From: Pseudocitrobacter cyperus
GTDB lineage: Bacteria > Pseudomonadota > Gammaproteobacteria > Enterobacterales > Enterobacteriaceae
DNA: 64,000 bases
NCBI RefSeq assembly: GCF_039889165.1
Contig: NZ_JAYMYY010000011.1
Coordinates: forward strand, 36,602 to 100,601
Reading direction: 5' to 3'
Both the position numbers and the translations under genes were made by a program. The notes under the pieces are model-generated. The model worked only from the letters and a program-made list of their open reading frames with translations, searched no databases and had not been told where the DNA came from. This document shows, one piece after another, positions 1 to 8,380 of the stretch (position 1 is the first letter of the stretch; each line of letters opens with the position of its first letter).

Positions 1-806
1 TGTTTTTTCAGGAAATCGACAATCGCATAAGCGTTGCGTTGCGCCACTTCCATACGCGGCGACAGCGTGCGCAGACCGCGCAGCAGCAGGTAGCTGTCGA
101 AGGCGCTACCGGTCACACCGATATTATTCGCCCACCACGCCAGTTCAGTGACCATGTCCGGATCTTTAGCAATCACCACGCCGGCGACCACATCGGAATG
201 GCCGTTCAGATATTTCGTACATGAATGCAACACCAGATCCGCGCCCAATGCCAGCGGATTTTGCAGCGCCGGGCTTAAGAAGGTGTTATCCACCACGCTC
301 ACTGCGCCAACTTTACGCGCCAGTTCGCATATTTTCGCGATATCCACCACGCGTAACAGCGGATTACTCGGACTTTCCACCAGAACCAGCTTTGGTTTCT
401 CTTCCAGGGCCGCAAGCAGCGCCTGCTCGTTACTCTGGTCGACAAACTTCACGCGATAGCAACCGCGTTTCGCCAGGCTGTCGAACAGGCGATAGCTGCC
501 GCCATAGCAGTCGTGCGGGGCAACTAACAGATCGCCCGGTTTCAGGAACACGGTTGTCACCAGATGAATTGCTGACATGCCCGTATTGGTCATCACCGCG
601 CCCGCGCCACCTTCCAGCTCGGCCAGCGCACGCTGCACCACATCACGCGTCGGGTTGCCGCGACGAGAGTAGTCATGAGCACGCGGCTCATTAAAACCGG
701 TAAAATTATAGGTACTGGAAAGATGAATCGGCGGGACAACGCAACCATACTGTTCGTCGTCATTTAAACCGCTGCGCACTGCAATGGTGGCCTGTTTACG
801 GGTCAT
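1..806 (-). CDS. metB: cystathionine gamma-synthase MetB (3' part cut by window edge)
   Basis: PLP enzyme that joins O-succinylhomoserine and cysteine to make cystathionine, the transsulfuration step of methionine synthesis in the cytosol. The reverse strand reads from ATG at 806 as MTRKQATIAVRSGLND, the E. coli MetB N-terminus. The PLP-lysine motif SCTKYL is encoded around 205-225. About 268 of the usual 386 codons are present; the C-terminus lies beyond base 1. It is divergent from metJ and shares the met-box operator region at 868-899, so it should be repressed by MetJ with S-adenosylmethionine. The identity is secure. Confidence 0.97.
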   Translation of the reverse strand, partial: MTRKQATIAVRSGLNDDEQYGCVVPPIHLSSTYNFTGFNEPRAHDYSRRGNPTRDVVQRALAELEGGAGAVMTNTGMSAIHLVTTVFLKPGDLLVAPHDCYGGSYRLFDSLAKRGCYRVKFVDQSNEQALLAALEEKPKLVLVESPSNPLLRVVDIAKICELARKVGAVSVVDNTFLSPALQNPLALGADLVLHSCTKYLNGHSDVVAGVVIAKDPDMVTELAWWANNIGVTGSAFDSYLLLRGLRTLSPRMEVAQRNAYAIVDFLKK

Positions 807-867
807 GGTGATTCGTTCCTGACTTAATCGGTGAAATGTCAGGCTCCAGAGTAAACATTGCAACAAT

Positions 868-899
868 AGACGTCAATACATCTGGACATCTAAACTTCT
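868..899. promoter_or_regulatory. MetJ operator: four tandem 8-bp met boxes
   Basis: Four adjacent octamers resemble the met-box consensus AGACGTCT: agacgtca (868-875), atacatct (876-883), ggacatct (884-891) and aaacttct (892-899). They sit in the metB-metJ divergent region, where MetJ dimers bind cooperatively in E. coli. Repression of metB and autoregulation of metJ are inferred from this. Confidence 0.85.
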
Positions 900-1069
900 T
901 TGCGTATAGATTGAGCAAAAGGCGAATAGCCGTTAAAATTATATGCATTAGCGCACAACTGCGACGGCTCATATCGTGTCAGAGCCGCGCCACTACGGTA
1001 AACTACGCGCGATTATGGTCAGGGTTAACGCCCGGCCTTTTACTAATGACGAAGAGGATTAGGTATCTC

Positions 1070-1387
1070 ATGGCTGAATGGAGCGGCGAATATATCAGCC
1101 CATACGCTGAGCACGGTAAGAAGAGTGAGCAAGTAAAAAAAATTACGGTTTCCATTCCTCTGAAGGTGTTGAAGATCCTCACCGATGAACGCACGCGTCG
1201 TCAGGTGAACAACCTGCGCCACGCCACCAACAGCGAGCTGCTGTGTGAAGCGTTCCTGCATGCTTTTACAGGCCAACCGTTACCTAACGATGAAGACCTG
1301 CGAAAAGAGCGCAGCGATGAAATCCCGGAAGAGGCAAAGGTGATTATGCGTGAGCTGGGTATTGACCCGGAGACGTGGGAATATTGA
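1070..1387 (+). CDS. metJ: methionine repressor MetJ
   Basis: Ribbon-helix-helix repressor of the methionine regulon with S-adenosylmethionine as corepressor. The 105-residue product has the family's exact length. The beta-strand segment KKITVSIPLKVLKIL (about residues 22-36) forms the DNA-contacting ribbon. The ATG at 1070 follows a GAAGAGGA ribosome-binding site at 1051-1058; the longer upstream reading from 836 would run through the met boxes and is rejected. It is divergent from metB. In E. coli yiiX lies between metJ and rpmE; here only a terminator does. Confidence 0.98.
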   Translation: MAEWSGEYISPYAEHGKKSEQVKKITVSIPLKVLKILTDERTRRQVNNLRHATNSELLCEAFLHAFTGQPLPNDEDLRKERSDEIPEEAKVIMRELGIDPETWEY

Positions 1388-1430
1388 TGTAAGCAGGGTT
1401 CACTCTGGCGTGTGCCCTTCTTTCAGCCAC

Positions 1431-1458
1431 AAAAAAGGCGCCTTTCGGCGCCTTTTTC
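1431..1458. terminator. bidirectional terminator between metJ and rpmE
   Basis: A GC stem, aaggcgcc (1435-1442) with its complement after a ttt/c loop, is flanked by A-run and T-run, so it can end both metJ (plus) and rpmE (minus) transcripts. Both genes end at this point. Confidence 0.85.
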
Positions 1459-1471
1459 TGAGAAGCAAAAC

Positions 1472-1684
1472 TTATTTGCTGCCCGGGATGCTGAAACGCT
1501 TGTTGAAGCGGTCAACACGGCCACCGGTAGCAACGTCACGCTGCTTACCAGTGTAGAACGGGTGGCATGCGCCACAAACGTCCAGGTTCAGATCATGACC
1601 CGCAGTGGAGTGAGTCTTGATAACATTACCGCAAGAACAAGTTGCAGTAATTTCTACGTAATTCGGGTGAATACCTTTTTTCAT
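1472..1684 (-). CDS. rpmE: 50S ribosomal protein L31 (zinc-binding type)
   Basis: Structural protein of the large ribosomal subunit that bridges the subunits. The 70-residue product has the E. coli length. It keeps the four zinc cysteines of the C+ form (CSCG near residue 16 and CGAC near residue 37), so this is the zinc form rather than the zinc-independent paralogue YkgM. The C-terminus RFNKRFSIPGSK is characteristic. It is divergent from priA across 1685-1896, which must hold both promoters. Confidence 0.98.
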   Translation of the reverse strand: MKKGIHPNYVEITATCSCGNVIKTHSTAGHDLNLDVCGACHPFYTGKQRDVATGGRVDRFNKRFSIPGSK

Positions 1685-1896
1685 GGGAAACCTCAGTTAA
1701 GGCCGCGTCGCTCTTCCAGCCCTAACGCCAGACACCACGCGATGTTGATAGTAAACTTCTCGGCTTTCGACGCATTTTTTCTGCATCAAAGGCGGCGGAT
1801 CATACAGAATCTGAGCAGTGTATGCAAACTGATCCGTTCTTCACCTGAAGACAATGTGTATACTAACCCGCCACTTTTCAAGTCCAGGAAGAAAAA

Positions 1897-4092
1897 ATGC
1901 CTGTTGCCCACGTCGCCCTGCCCGTTCCGCTGCCGCGTACGTTTGACTATCTGCTGCCTGAAGGCCTCAGCGCCAAAGCGGGATGTCGCGTTCGCGTGCC
2001 GTTCGGTAAACAGGAACGCGTTGGCATGGTGGTATCAGTCAGCGAAAAAAGCGAACTGCCGCTGGATGAACTGAAGCCGGTTGTTGAGGTGCTCGACAGC
2101 GAACCGGTGTTCACCACCTCGGTATGGCGACTGTTGCTGTGGGCGGCGGATTACTATCATCATCCCATTGGTGATGTGCTGTTCCACGCGCTGCCGATTC
2201 TGCTGCGCCAGGGGAAACCGGCCAGCCACGCGCCGCTGTGGTACTGGTTTGCCACCGAGCAGGGCCAGGCGGTGGATATCAACAGCCTGAAGCGCTCGCC
2301 AAAACAGCAACAGGCGCTGGCTGCGCTGCGTCAGGGGAAAATCTGGCGTCATCAGGTCGCTGAACTGGAATTTACCGAAGCGGCCTTGCAGTCGCTGCGC
2401 AGTAAAGGTTTAAGCGAACTGGCGAGCGAAGCGCCCGCGTTAATCGACTGGCGCGAAGGCTACTCTTCTATTGGCGAACGTCTGCGGCTCAATACCGAAC
2501 AGGCTACCGCTGTCGGCGCCATACACAGCGCCTCGGACAGTTTTTCCGCCTGGTTATTAGCTGGGGTGACGGGTTCTGGTAAAACCGAAGTCTACCTCAG
2601 CGTGCTGGAGAACGTGCTGGCGCAGGGGAAACAGGCGCTGGTGATGGTGCCGGAAATTGGCCTGACGCCGCAAACTATCGCGCGTTTTCGTGAACGTTTT
2701 AATGCGCCGGTGGAAGTGCTGCACTCGGGGCTCAACGACAGCGAACGTCTGAACGCCTGGCTGAAAGCGAAAAGCGGCGAGGCGGCGATTGTTATCGGTA
2801 CGCGTTCTTCACTGTTCACGCCGTTTAAAAATCTTGGCGTGATCGTTATCGATGAAGAGCATGACAGCTCCTACAAGCAGCAGGAAGGCTGGCGCTATCA
2901 CGCCCGCGATCTTGCTGTCTGGCGCGCGCATAGTGAGCAAATCCCGATTATTCTCGGCTCTGCGACGCCGGCGCTGGAAACGCTGCTCAACGTGCGCCAG
3001 CATAAATATCATCTGCTGCGCCTGACGCGCCGCGCCGGTAATGCGCGCCCGGCCACGCAGCACGTACTGGATTTAAAAGGCCAACAGCTTCAGGCTGGAT
3101 TGTCTCCGGCGTTGATAAACCGTATGCGCCAGCATTTACAGGCCGACAACCAGGTGATCCTGTTCCTGAACCGTCGCGGTTTCGCGCCCACACTGCTCTG
3201 CCACGACTGCGGCTGGATTGCCGAATGTCCACGATGCGACAGCTACTACACGCTTCACCAGTCCCAGCATCACCTGCGCTGCCACCACTGCGACAGCCAA
3301 CGCCCGATCCCGCGCCAGTGTCCTTCCTGCGGCTCTACGCACCTGGTGCCGGTTGGGCTGGGCACAGAGCAGCTTGAACAGGTGCTGGCTCCAATTTTCC
3401 CTGGCGTACCGCTCTCGCGCATCGACCGTGACACCACCAGTCGCAAAGGCGCGCTGGAGCAATATCTGGCAGAAGTACATCGCGGCGGCGCGCGTATTCT
3501 GATTGGCACCCAAATGCTGGCGAAGGGGCACCACTTTCCGGATGTCACCCTGGTAGCGTTGCTGGATGTCGATGGCGCGCTCTTCTCCGCCGATTTCCGC
3601 TCCGCAGAGCGGTTTGCCCAGCTTTATACTCAGGTTTCCGGGCGCGCCGGGCGTGCCGGGAAGCAGGGCGAAGTGGTTTTACAAACCCACCACCCGGATC
3701 ACCCGCTGCTGCAAACGCTGCTCTATAAAGGCTACGATGCCTTTGCCGAGCAGGCGCTGGCTGAACGCCAAACCATGCAGTTGCCGCCGTGGACCAGCCA
3801 TGTATTGATTCGTGCAGAAGATCACAATAATCAGCAGGCTCCCGTATTTTTACAGCAACTGCGCAACCTGCTACAGGCAAGCCCGCTGGCGGATGAAAAA
3901 CTGTGGGTTCTCGGCCCGGTTCCCGCTCTCGCGCCTAAACGTGGCGGCCGTTATCGCTGGCAAATACTGCTACAACACCCTTCCCGCGTGCGTCTGCAAC
4001 ATATTGTTAACGGCGCAATTGTTCTCATCAACACCTTGCCCGAAGCGCGCAAAGTCAAATGGGTTCTCGATGTCGACCCGATTGAGGGATAA
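1897..4092 (+). CDS. priA: primosomal replication restart helicase PriA
   Basis: 3'-to-5' superfamily 2 helicase that recognises abandoned forks and D-loops and starts reassembly of the primosome (PriB, DnaT, DnaC/DnaB). It has 731 residues (E. coli 732). The Walker A motif GVTGSGKT is at 223-230 and the DEEH box (VIVIDEEHDSS) near 320. A zinc-binding insertion with eight cysteines (CHDC, CPRC, CHHC, CPSC) spans about residues 435-480. The N-terminal 3'-end-binding domain matches E. coli. It appears monocistronic. Confidence 0.98.
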   Translation: MPVAHVALPVPLPRTFDYLLPEGLSAKAGCRVRVPFGKQERVGMVVSVSEKSELPLDELKPVVEVLDSEPVFTTSVWRLLLWAADYYHHPIGDVLFHALPILLRQGKPASHAPLWYWFATEQGQAVDINSLKRSPKQQQALAALRQGKIWRHQVAELEFTEAALQSLRSKGLSELASEAPALIDWREGYSSIGERLRLNTEQATAVGAIHSASDSFSAWLLAGVTGSGKTEVYLSVLENVLAQGKQALVMVPEIGLTPQTIARFRERFNAPVEVLHSGLNDSERLNAWLKAKSGEAAIVIGTRSSLFTPFKNLGVIVIDEEHDSSYKQQEGWRYHARDLAVWRAHSEQIPIILGSATPALETLLNVRQHKYHLLRLTRRAGNARPATQHVLDLKGQQLQAGLSPALINRMRQHLQADNQVILFLNRRGFAPTLLCHDCGWIAECPRCDSYYTLHQSQHHLRCHHCDSQRPIPRQCPSCGSTHLVPVGLGTEQLEQVLAPIFPGVPLSRIDRDTTSRKGALEQYLAEVHRGGARILIGTQMLAKGHHFPDVTLVALLDVDGALFSADFRSAERFAQLYTQVSGRAGRAGKQGEVVLQTHHPDHPLLQTLLYKGYDAFAEQALAERQTMQLPPWTSHVLIRAEDHNNQQAPVFLQQLRNLLQASPLADEKLWVLGPVPALAPKRGGRYRWQILLQHPSRVRLQHIVNGAIVLINTLPEARKVKWVLDVDPIEG

Positions 4093-4243
4093 GTGCCAGG
4101 GTTGCGAGCAAGATCGAGGAATCTAACAATCATCACACTTTTTATGAAAATTCTGTAACAGATCGGATTAACTATCTGATAAAAGTGTTGGTGATGTCAG
4201 ACACAGAGGACGTGTCTGCGCCAGTTAGCGAGGAGAGAATCAG

Positions 4244-5266
4244 GTGAAGGCTAAAAAACCGGTTGTGGCCGCAACCATGAAAGACGTTGCTTTGCAGGCG
4301 AAAGTCTCCACGGCAACCGTATCACGCGCATTAATGAACCCCGAAAAGGTCTCACAGGCAACGAGAAATCGCGTTGAGCAGGCCGCACTGGAAGTGGGTT
4401 ACCTCCCGCAGGCGCAGGGGCGTAACATGAAACGAAATGAATCCCGGACGATTTTGGTCATCGTGCCCGATATTTGTGACCCTTTCTTCAGCGAAGTAAT
4501 TCGCGGTATTGAAGTGACTGCCGCCGCACAGGGCTATCTGGTACTGATTGGCGACTGCGCGCATCAGAATCAGCAGGAAAAAACCTTCATTGATTTAATC
4601 ATCACCAAACAGATCGATGGCATGCTATTGCTCGGCTCCCGCCTGCCGTTCGACGCCAGTATTGAAGAACAGCGCAACCTGCCGCCGATGGTGATGGCTA
4701 ACGAATTTGCCCCTGAACTGGGGCTGCCGACGGTGCATATTGACAACCTCACCGCCGCCTTCAACGCCGTCAACTATCTGCATGAACTGGGGCACAAGCG
4801 CATCGGTTGTATCGCCGGGCCAGAAGAGATGCCCCTGTGCCACTACCGCCTGCAGGGCTATGTGCAGGCTCTGCGTCGCAGTGGGGTCGAGGTTGACCCG
4901 CACTACATTGCGCGCGGCAACTTCACCTATGAAGCGGGTTCACATGCGCTCGAACAGTTGCTGGCGTTGCCGCATCCGCCAACGGCAGTCTTCTGCCATA
5001 GCGATATTATGGCGCTGGGGGCACTCTCCTGCGCAAAACGCAACGGGCTGAAAGTACCGGAAGATCTATCAATTATCGGTTTCGATAACATCTCATTGTC
5101 CGAGTTTTGCGACCCGCCGCTGACCACCGTCGCCCAGCCACGTTTCGACATTGGTCGGGAAGCCATGCTCCTGTTACTGAATCAGCTCAGCGGGCAATAT
5201 GTCGACAGCGGATCGCGTTTACTTGACTGTGAACTGGTGATTCGCGGCAGTACACAAAAAATATGA
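4244..5266 (+). CDS. cytR: LacI-family repressor CytR
   Basis: Cytidine-responsive repressor that acts together with CRP on nucleoside uptake and catabolism genes (deo, udp, cdd, nupC/G, tsx in E. coli). An N-terminal helix-turn-helix (MKDVALQAKVSTATVSRAL, residues 12-30) precedes the periplasmic-binding-protein-like core. It has 340 residues (E. coli 341). The start is the GTG at 4244, preceded by GGAGAG at 4232-4237; E. coli cytR also starts at GTG. It lies just upstream of ftsN, as in E. coli. Confidence 0.97.
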   Translation: MKAKKPVVAATMKDVALQAKVSTATVSRALMNPEKVSQATRNRVEQAALEVGYLPQAQGRNMKRNESRTILVIVPDICDPFFSEVIRGIEVTAAAQGYLVLIGDCAHQNQQEKTFIDLIITKQIDGMLLLGSRLPFDASIEEQRNLPPMVMANEFAPELGLPTVHIDNLTAAFNAVNYLHELGHKRIGCIAGPEEMPLCHYRLQGYVQALRRSGVEVDPHYIARGNFTYEAGSHALEQLLALPHPPTAVFCHSDIMALGALSCAKRNGLKVPEDLSIIGFDNISLSEFCDPPLTTVAQPRFDIGREAMLLLLNQLSGQYVDSGSRLLDCELVIRGSTQKI

Positions 5267-5364
5267 CATAAAAGAACAGGGCTTTCGGACTGCTTGTCTG
5301 GTCAAAGCCTCGTCGCTTAAGTAACATGTCGGGTTCACGAACGAGTAAATACAGCGAAACGATA

Positions 5365-6348
5365 GTGGCACAACGAGATTATGTACGCCGCAGCCAACAG
5401 GCTCCTTCGCGGCGCAAAAAGAGCACCTCGCGGAGTTCGCGGAAAAATCAAAGTAGCTTCCCGGCGGTTTCACCGGCGATGGTGGCCATTGCCGCCGCGG
5501 TAGTCGTCGCCTTTATCGGTGGCTTGTACTTTATTACCCATCATAAAAAAGAAGATTCTGAAACGCTGCAAAGCCGTCAGATGACGGGGAATGGCCTGCC
5601 GCCGAAGCCGGAAGAGCGCTGGCGCTACATTAAAGAGCTGGAAAGTCGCCAGCCGGGCGTTCGCGCGCCTACAGAACCGTCTGCGGGCGGTGATGTGATG
5701 AACCCGAACCAGTTGACCGATGAGCAACGTCAGTTACTTGCGCAAATGCAGGCGGATATGCGCCAGCAGCCGACGCAACTGACGGAAGTGCCGTGGAACG
5801 AACAAACGCCGGAACAGCGCCAGCAGACGCTGCAACGCCAACGTTTAGCCCAACAGGCGCAGCAAGCGCAGCAGCAGCAATGGGCGCAAACCCAACCTGT
5901 GCAGCAGCCACGCACGCAAACGCAACAACCTGCGCGCCAGCAGCAAACCCAGCCGCCGCGTCAGACGCAGCAGCCGAAAGCCGCCGCCTCTAACCAGGAG
6001 CCATATCAGGATCTGCTGCAAACGCCTGCGCACACGACGACAACGCAGCCAAAACAGCAGGCTGCCGCGCCAGTCACGCGTGAAACAACTCCGCCAAAGC
6101 AAACGGCAGAGAAAAAAGACGAACGCCGCTGGATGGTGCAGTGTGGTTCGTTTAAAGGCGCAGAGCAGGCTGAAACCGTGCGCGCTCAGTTGGCGTTTGA
6201 AGGCTTCGACTCAAAAATCACTACCAATAACGGCTGGAACCGCGTGGTCATTGGGCCTATCAAAGGCAAAGACAACGCCGATGGCACCCTCAGCCGCCTG
6301 AAAATGGCCGGTCACGGAAACTGCATAAGACTCGCTTCCGGGGGTTGA
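5365..6348 (+). CDS. ftsN: cell division protein FtsN
   Basis: Late divisome protein that triggers septal peptidoglycan synthesis by FtsWI. From the GTG at 5365 the product reads (M)AQRDYVRRSQ, matching E. coli, and has 327 residues; an in-frame ATG at 5326 adds 13 residues without family support. It has a basic cytoplasmic tail, one membrane helix (about 37-57), a long Gln/Ala/Pro/Thr-rich periplasmic linker (about 150-250) and a C-terminal SPOR domain (from about 250) that binds denuded glycan. Its stop codon overlaps the hslVU heat-shock promoter. Confidence 0.95.
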   Translation: MAQRDYVRRSQQAPSRRKKSTSRSSRKNQSSFPAVSPAMVAIAAAVVVAFIGGLYFITHHKKEDSETLQSRQMTGNGLPPKPEERWRYIKELESRQPGVRAPTEPSAGGDVMNPNQLTDEQRQLLAQMQADMRQQPTQLTEVPWNEQTPEQRQQTLQRQRLAQQAQQAQQQQWAQTQPVQQPRTQTQQPARQQQTQPPRQTQQPKAAASNQEPYQDLLQTPAHTTTTQPKQQAAAPVTRETTPPKQTAEKKDERRWMVQCGSFKGAEQAETVRAQLAFEGFDSKITTNNGWNRVVIGPIKGKDNADGTLSRLKMAGHGNCIRLASGG

Positions 6349-6372
6349 AACCCCCGAAATACCCCCCATCTA
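6344..6372 (+). promoter_or_regulatory. sigma-32 promoter of hslVU
   Basis: A GTTGAAA -35 element (6344-6350) and a CCCCATCTA -10 element (6364-6372), 13 bases apart, fit the heat-shock consensus (CTTGAAA / CCCCATnT). The -35 contains the ftsN stop codon TGA (6346-6348). A sigma-70-like TATAAT follows at 6371. Confidence 0.8.
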
Positions 6373-6384
6373 TAATGACATTCT

Positions 6385-6405
6385 GCCCCGCAAAGCTTGC
6401 GGGGC
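6385..6405 (+). other. hslVU 5'-UTR stem-loop
   Basis: An uninterrupted GC-rich inverted repeat, gccccgcaa pairing with ttgcggggc, lies between the promoter and the hslV GTG. An equivalent leader hairpin that stabilises hslVU mRNA is known in E. coli. The hairpin is visible; its role here is inferred. Confidence 0.65.
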
Positions 6406-6438
6406 CCCTATTCCGTATTTGCAACAAGGGGTCTGCTC

Positions 6439-6969
6439 GTGACAACAATAGTAAGTGTTCGCCGTAACGGCCACGTCGTAATCGCCGGTGATGGACAGGC
6501 TACGCTTGGCAATACCGTGATGAAAGGCAACGTGAAAAAAGTTCGTCGCCTGTACAACGACAAAGTGATCGCCGGTTTTGCTGGCGGCACCGCTGATGCC
6601 TTCACCCTGTTCGAGCTGTTCGAACGTAAGCTTGAGATGCACCAGGGCCACCTGGTGAAAGCCGCCGTTGAGCTGGCGAAAGACTGGCGTACTGACCGTA
6701 TGCTGCGCAAGCTGGAAGCCCTGCTTGCCGTCGCGGATGAAACCGCGTCACTCATCATTACCGGCAACGGCGACGTCGTGCAGCCGGAAAATGACCTGAT
6801 TGCTATCGGTTCTGGCGGCCCATACGCCCAGGCCGCAGCCCGTGCTCTGCTGGAAAACACCGAACTGGGCGCGCGCGACATTGCTGAGAAAGCGTTGGAT
6901 ATTGCAGGTGATATCTGCATTTACACCAACCACTTCCACACCATTGAAGAATTACCGTCTAAAGCGTAA
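6439..6969 (+). CDS. hslV: HslV (ClpQ) peptidase subunit of the HslUV protease
   Basis: Proteasome beta-type threonine peptidase; two hexameric rings degrade substrates unfolded by HslU. From the GTG at 6439 the product is (M)TTIVSVRRNGHVV, 176 residues, exactly the E. coli length, so Thr1 after Met removal is the nucleophile. The longer reading from 6397 would bury Thr1 and is rejected. It forms a two-gene operon with hslU (9-base gap), driven by the sigma-32 promoter upstream. Confidence 0.98.
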   Translation: MTTIVSVRRNGHVVIAGDGQATLGNTVMKGNVKKVRRLYNDKVIAGFAGGTADAFTLFELFERKLEMHQGHLVKAAVELAKDWRTDRMLRKLEALLAVADETASLIITGNGDVVQPENDLIAIGSGGPYAQAAARALLENTELGARDIAEKALDIAGDICIYTNHFHTIEELPSKA

Positions 6970-6978
6970 GGATTGACC

Positions 6979-8310
6979 ATGTCTGAAATGACCCCACGCG
7001 AAATTGTCAGCGAACTGAACAAACACATTATTGGTCAGGACGCGGCCAAACGCTCCGTTGCGATCGCCTTACGTAACCGCTGGCGTCGTATGCAGCTTGA
7101 TGAAGAGCTGCGTCACGAAGTGACCCCGAAAAACATTCTGATGATCGGCCCAACCGGTGTTGGTAAAACCGAGATCGCTCGCCGTCTGGCGAAGCTGGCG
7201 AATGCGCCGTTCATCAAAGTGGAAGCGACCAAGTTCACCGAAGTGGGCTATGTCGGTAAAGAAGTGGACTCTATCATCCGCGATCTAACCGATTCTGCGA
7301 TCAAAATGGTGCGCGTACAGTCCATCGAGAAAAACCGCTATCGCGCGGAAGAGATGGCGGAAGAGCGCATCCTCGACGTGCTGATCCCACCGGCAAAAAA
7401 CAACTGGGGCCAGGCGGAACAGCAGGCTGAACCGTCTGCCGCGCGTCAGGCATTCCGCAAAAAACTGCGTGAAGGCCAACTGGATGACAAAGAGATTGAG
7501 ATCGATCTCGCTGCCGCACCGATGGGCGTTGAAATCATGGCGCCTCCGGGAATGGAAGAGATGACCAGCCAGTTACAGTCCATGTTCCAGAACCTGGGCG
7601 GGCAGAAGCAGAAACCGCGTAAGCTGAAAATCAAAGATGCGATGAAGCTGTTGATTGAAGAAGAAGCGGCGAAGCTGGTGAACCCGGAAGAGCTGAAGCA
7701 GGACGCCATCGACGCTGTTGAGCAGCACGGTATCGTGTTCATCGATGAAATCGATAAAATCTGTAAGCGCGGCGAATCCTCTGGCCCGGACGTGTCCCGT
7801 GAAGGCGTACAGCGCGACCTGCTGCCGCTGGTTGAAGGCTGCACCGTTTCCACCAAGCACGGTATGGTCAAGACTGACCACATCCTGTTTATCGCTTCTG
7901 GTGCATTCCAGGTTGCGAAGCCGTCTGACCTGATCCCGGAACTGCAGGGTCGTCTGCCAATTCGTGTTGAGCTGCAGGCGCTGACCACCAGCGATTTCGA
8001 ACGCATCCTGACCGAGCCAAACGCGTCCGTTACCGTTCAGTACAAAGCGCTGATGGCGACCGAAGGCGTGAATATCGAATTTACGGAATCCGGTATCAAA
8101 CGTATTGCCGAAGCCGCATGGCAGGTTAACGAAACCACCGAGAACATCGGTGCACGTCGTCTGCACACGGTTCTGGAGCGTCTGATGGAAGATATTTCCT
8201 ACGATGCCAGTGATTTGAATGGCCAAAGCATCACAATTGATGCGGAATACGTGAGCAAACACCTGGATGCGCTGGTTGCAGATGAAGATCTGAGCCGTTT
8301 TATCCTATAA
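6979..8310 (+). CDS. hslU: HslU (ClpY) unfoldase ATPase subunit
   Basis: AAA+ ATPase that unfolds proteins and feeds them into HslV. It has 443 residues, as in E. coli. Walker A GPTGVGKT is near 57-64, the pore loop GYVG near 90, Walker B IVFIDEIDK near 253, and the C-terminal LSRFIL tail that docks into HslV is intact. The intermediate domain covers about residues 110-240. The ATG at 6979 was chosen over 6973 because MSEMTPREIV is the family start. Confidence 0.98.
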   Translation: MSEMTPREIVSELNKHIIGQDAAKRSVAIALRNRWRRMQLDEELRHEVTPKNILMIGPTGVGKTEIARRLAKLANAPFIKVEATKFTEVGYVGKEVDSIIRDLTDSAIKMVRVQSIEKNRYRAEEMAEERILDVLIPPAKNNWGQAEQQAEPSAARQAFRKKLREGQLDDKEIEIDLAAAPMGVEIMAPPGMEEMTSQLQSMFQNLGGQKQKPRKLKIKDAMKLLIEEEAAKLVNPEELKQDAIDAVEQHGIVFIDEIDKICKRGESSGPDVSREGVQRDLLPLVEGCTVSTKHGMVKTDHILFIASGAFQVAKPSDLIPELQGRLPIRVELQALTTSDFERILTEPNASVTVQYKALMATEGVNIEFTESGIKRIAEAAWQVNETTENIGARRLHTVLERLMEDISYDASDLNGQSITIDAEYVSKHLDALVADEDLSRFIL

Positions 8311-8340
8311 TCGCGTTCAATGCATATTCATCACTGTTGA

Positions 8341-8365
8341 TGGGGCTGAAAAGCCCCATTTTTAT
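8341..8365 (+). terminator. rho-independent terminator of hslVU
   Basis: A tggggct / agcccca stem with a GAAA loop is followed by TTTTTATT. It lies just before menA, so menA probably has its own promoter or relies on read-through. Confidence 0.8.
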
Positions 8366-8380
8366 TGGCAAAAAATCACT

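Noticed and set aside
5730..6100. Repetitive CAG/GCA-rich stretch that might be a DNA repeat array
   Set aside because: It codes for the Gln/Ala-rich periplasmic linker of FtsN; the repeats are codon-level low complexity, not an intergenic array.
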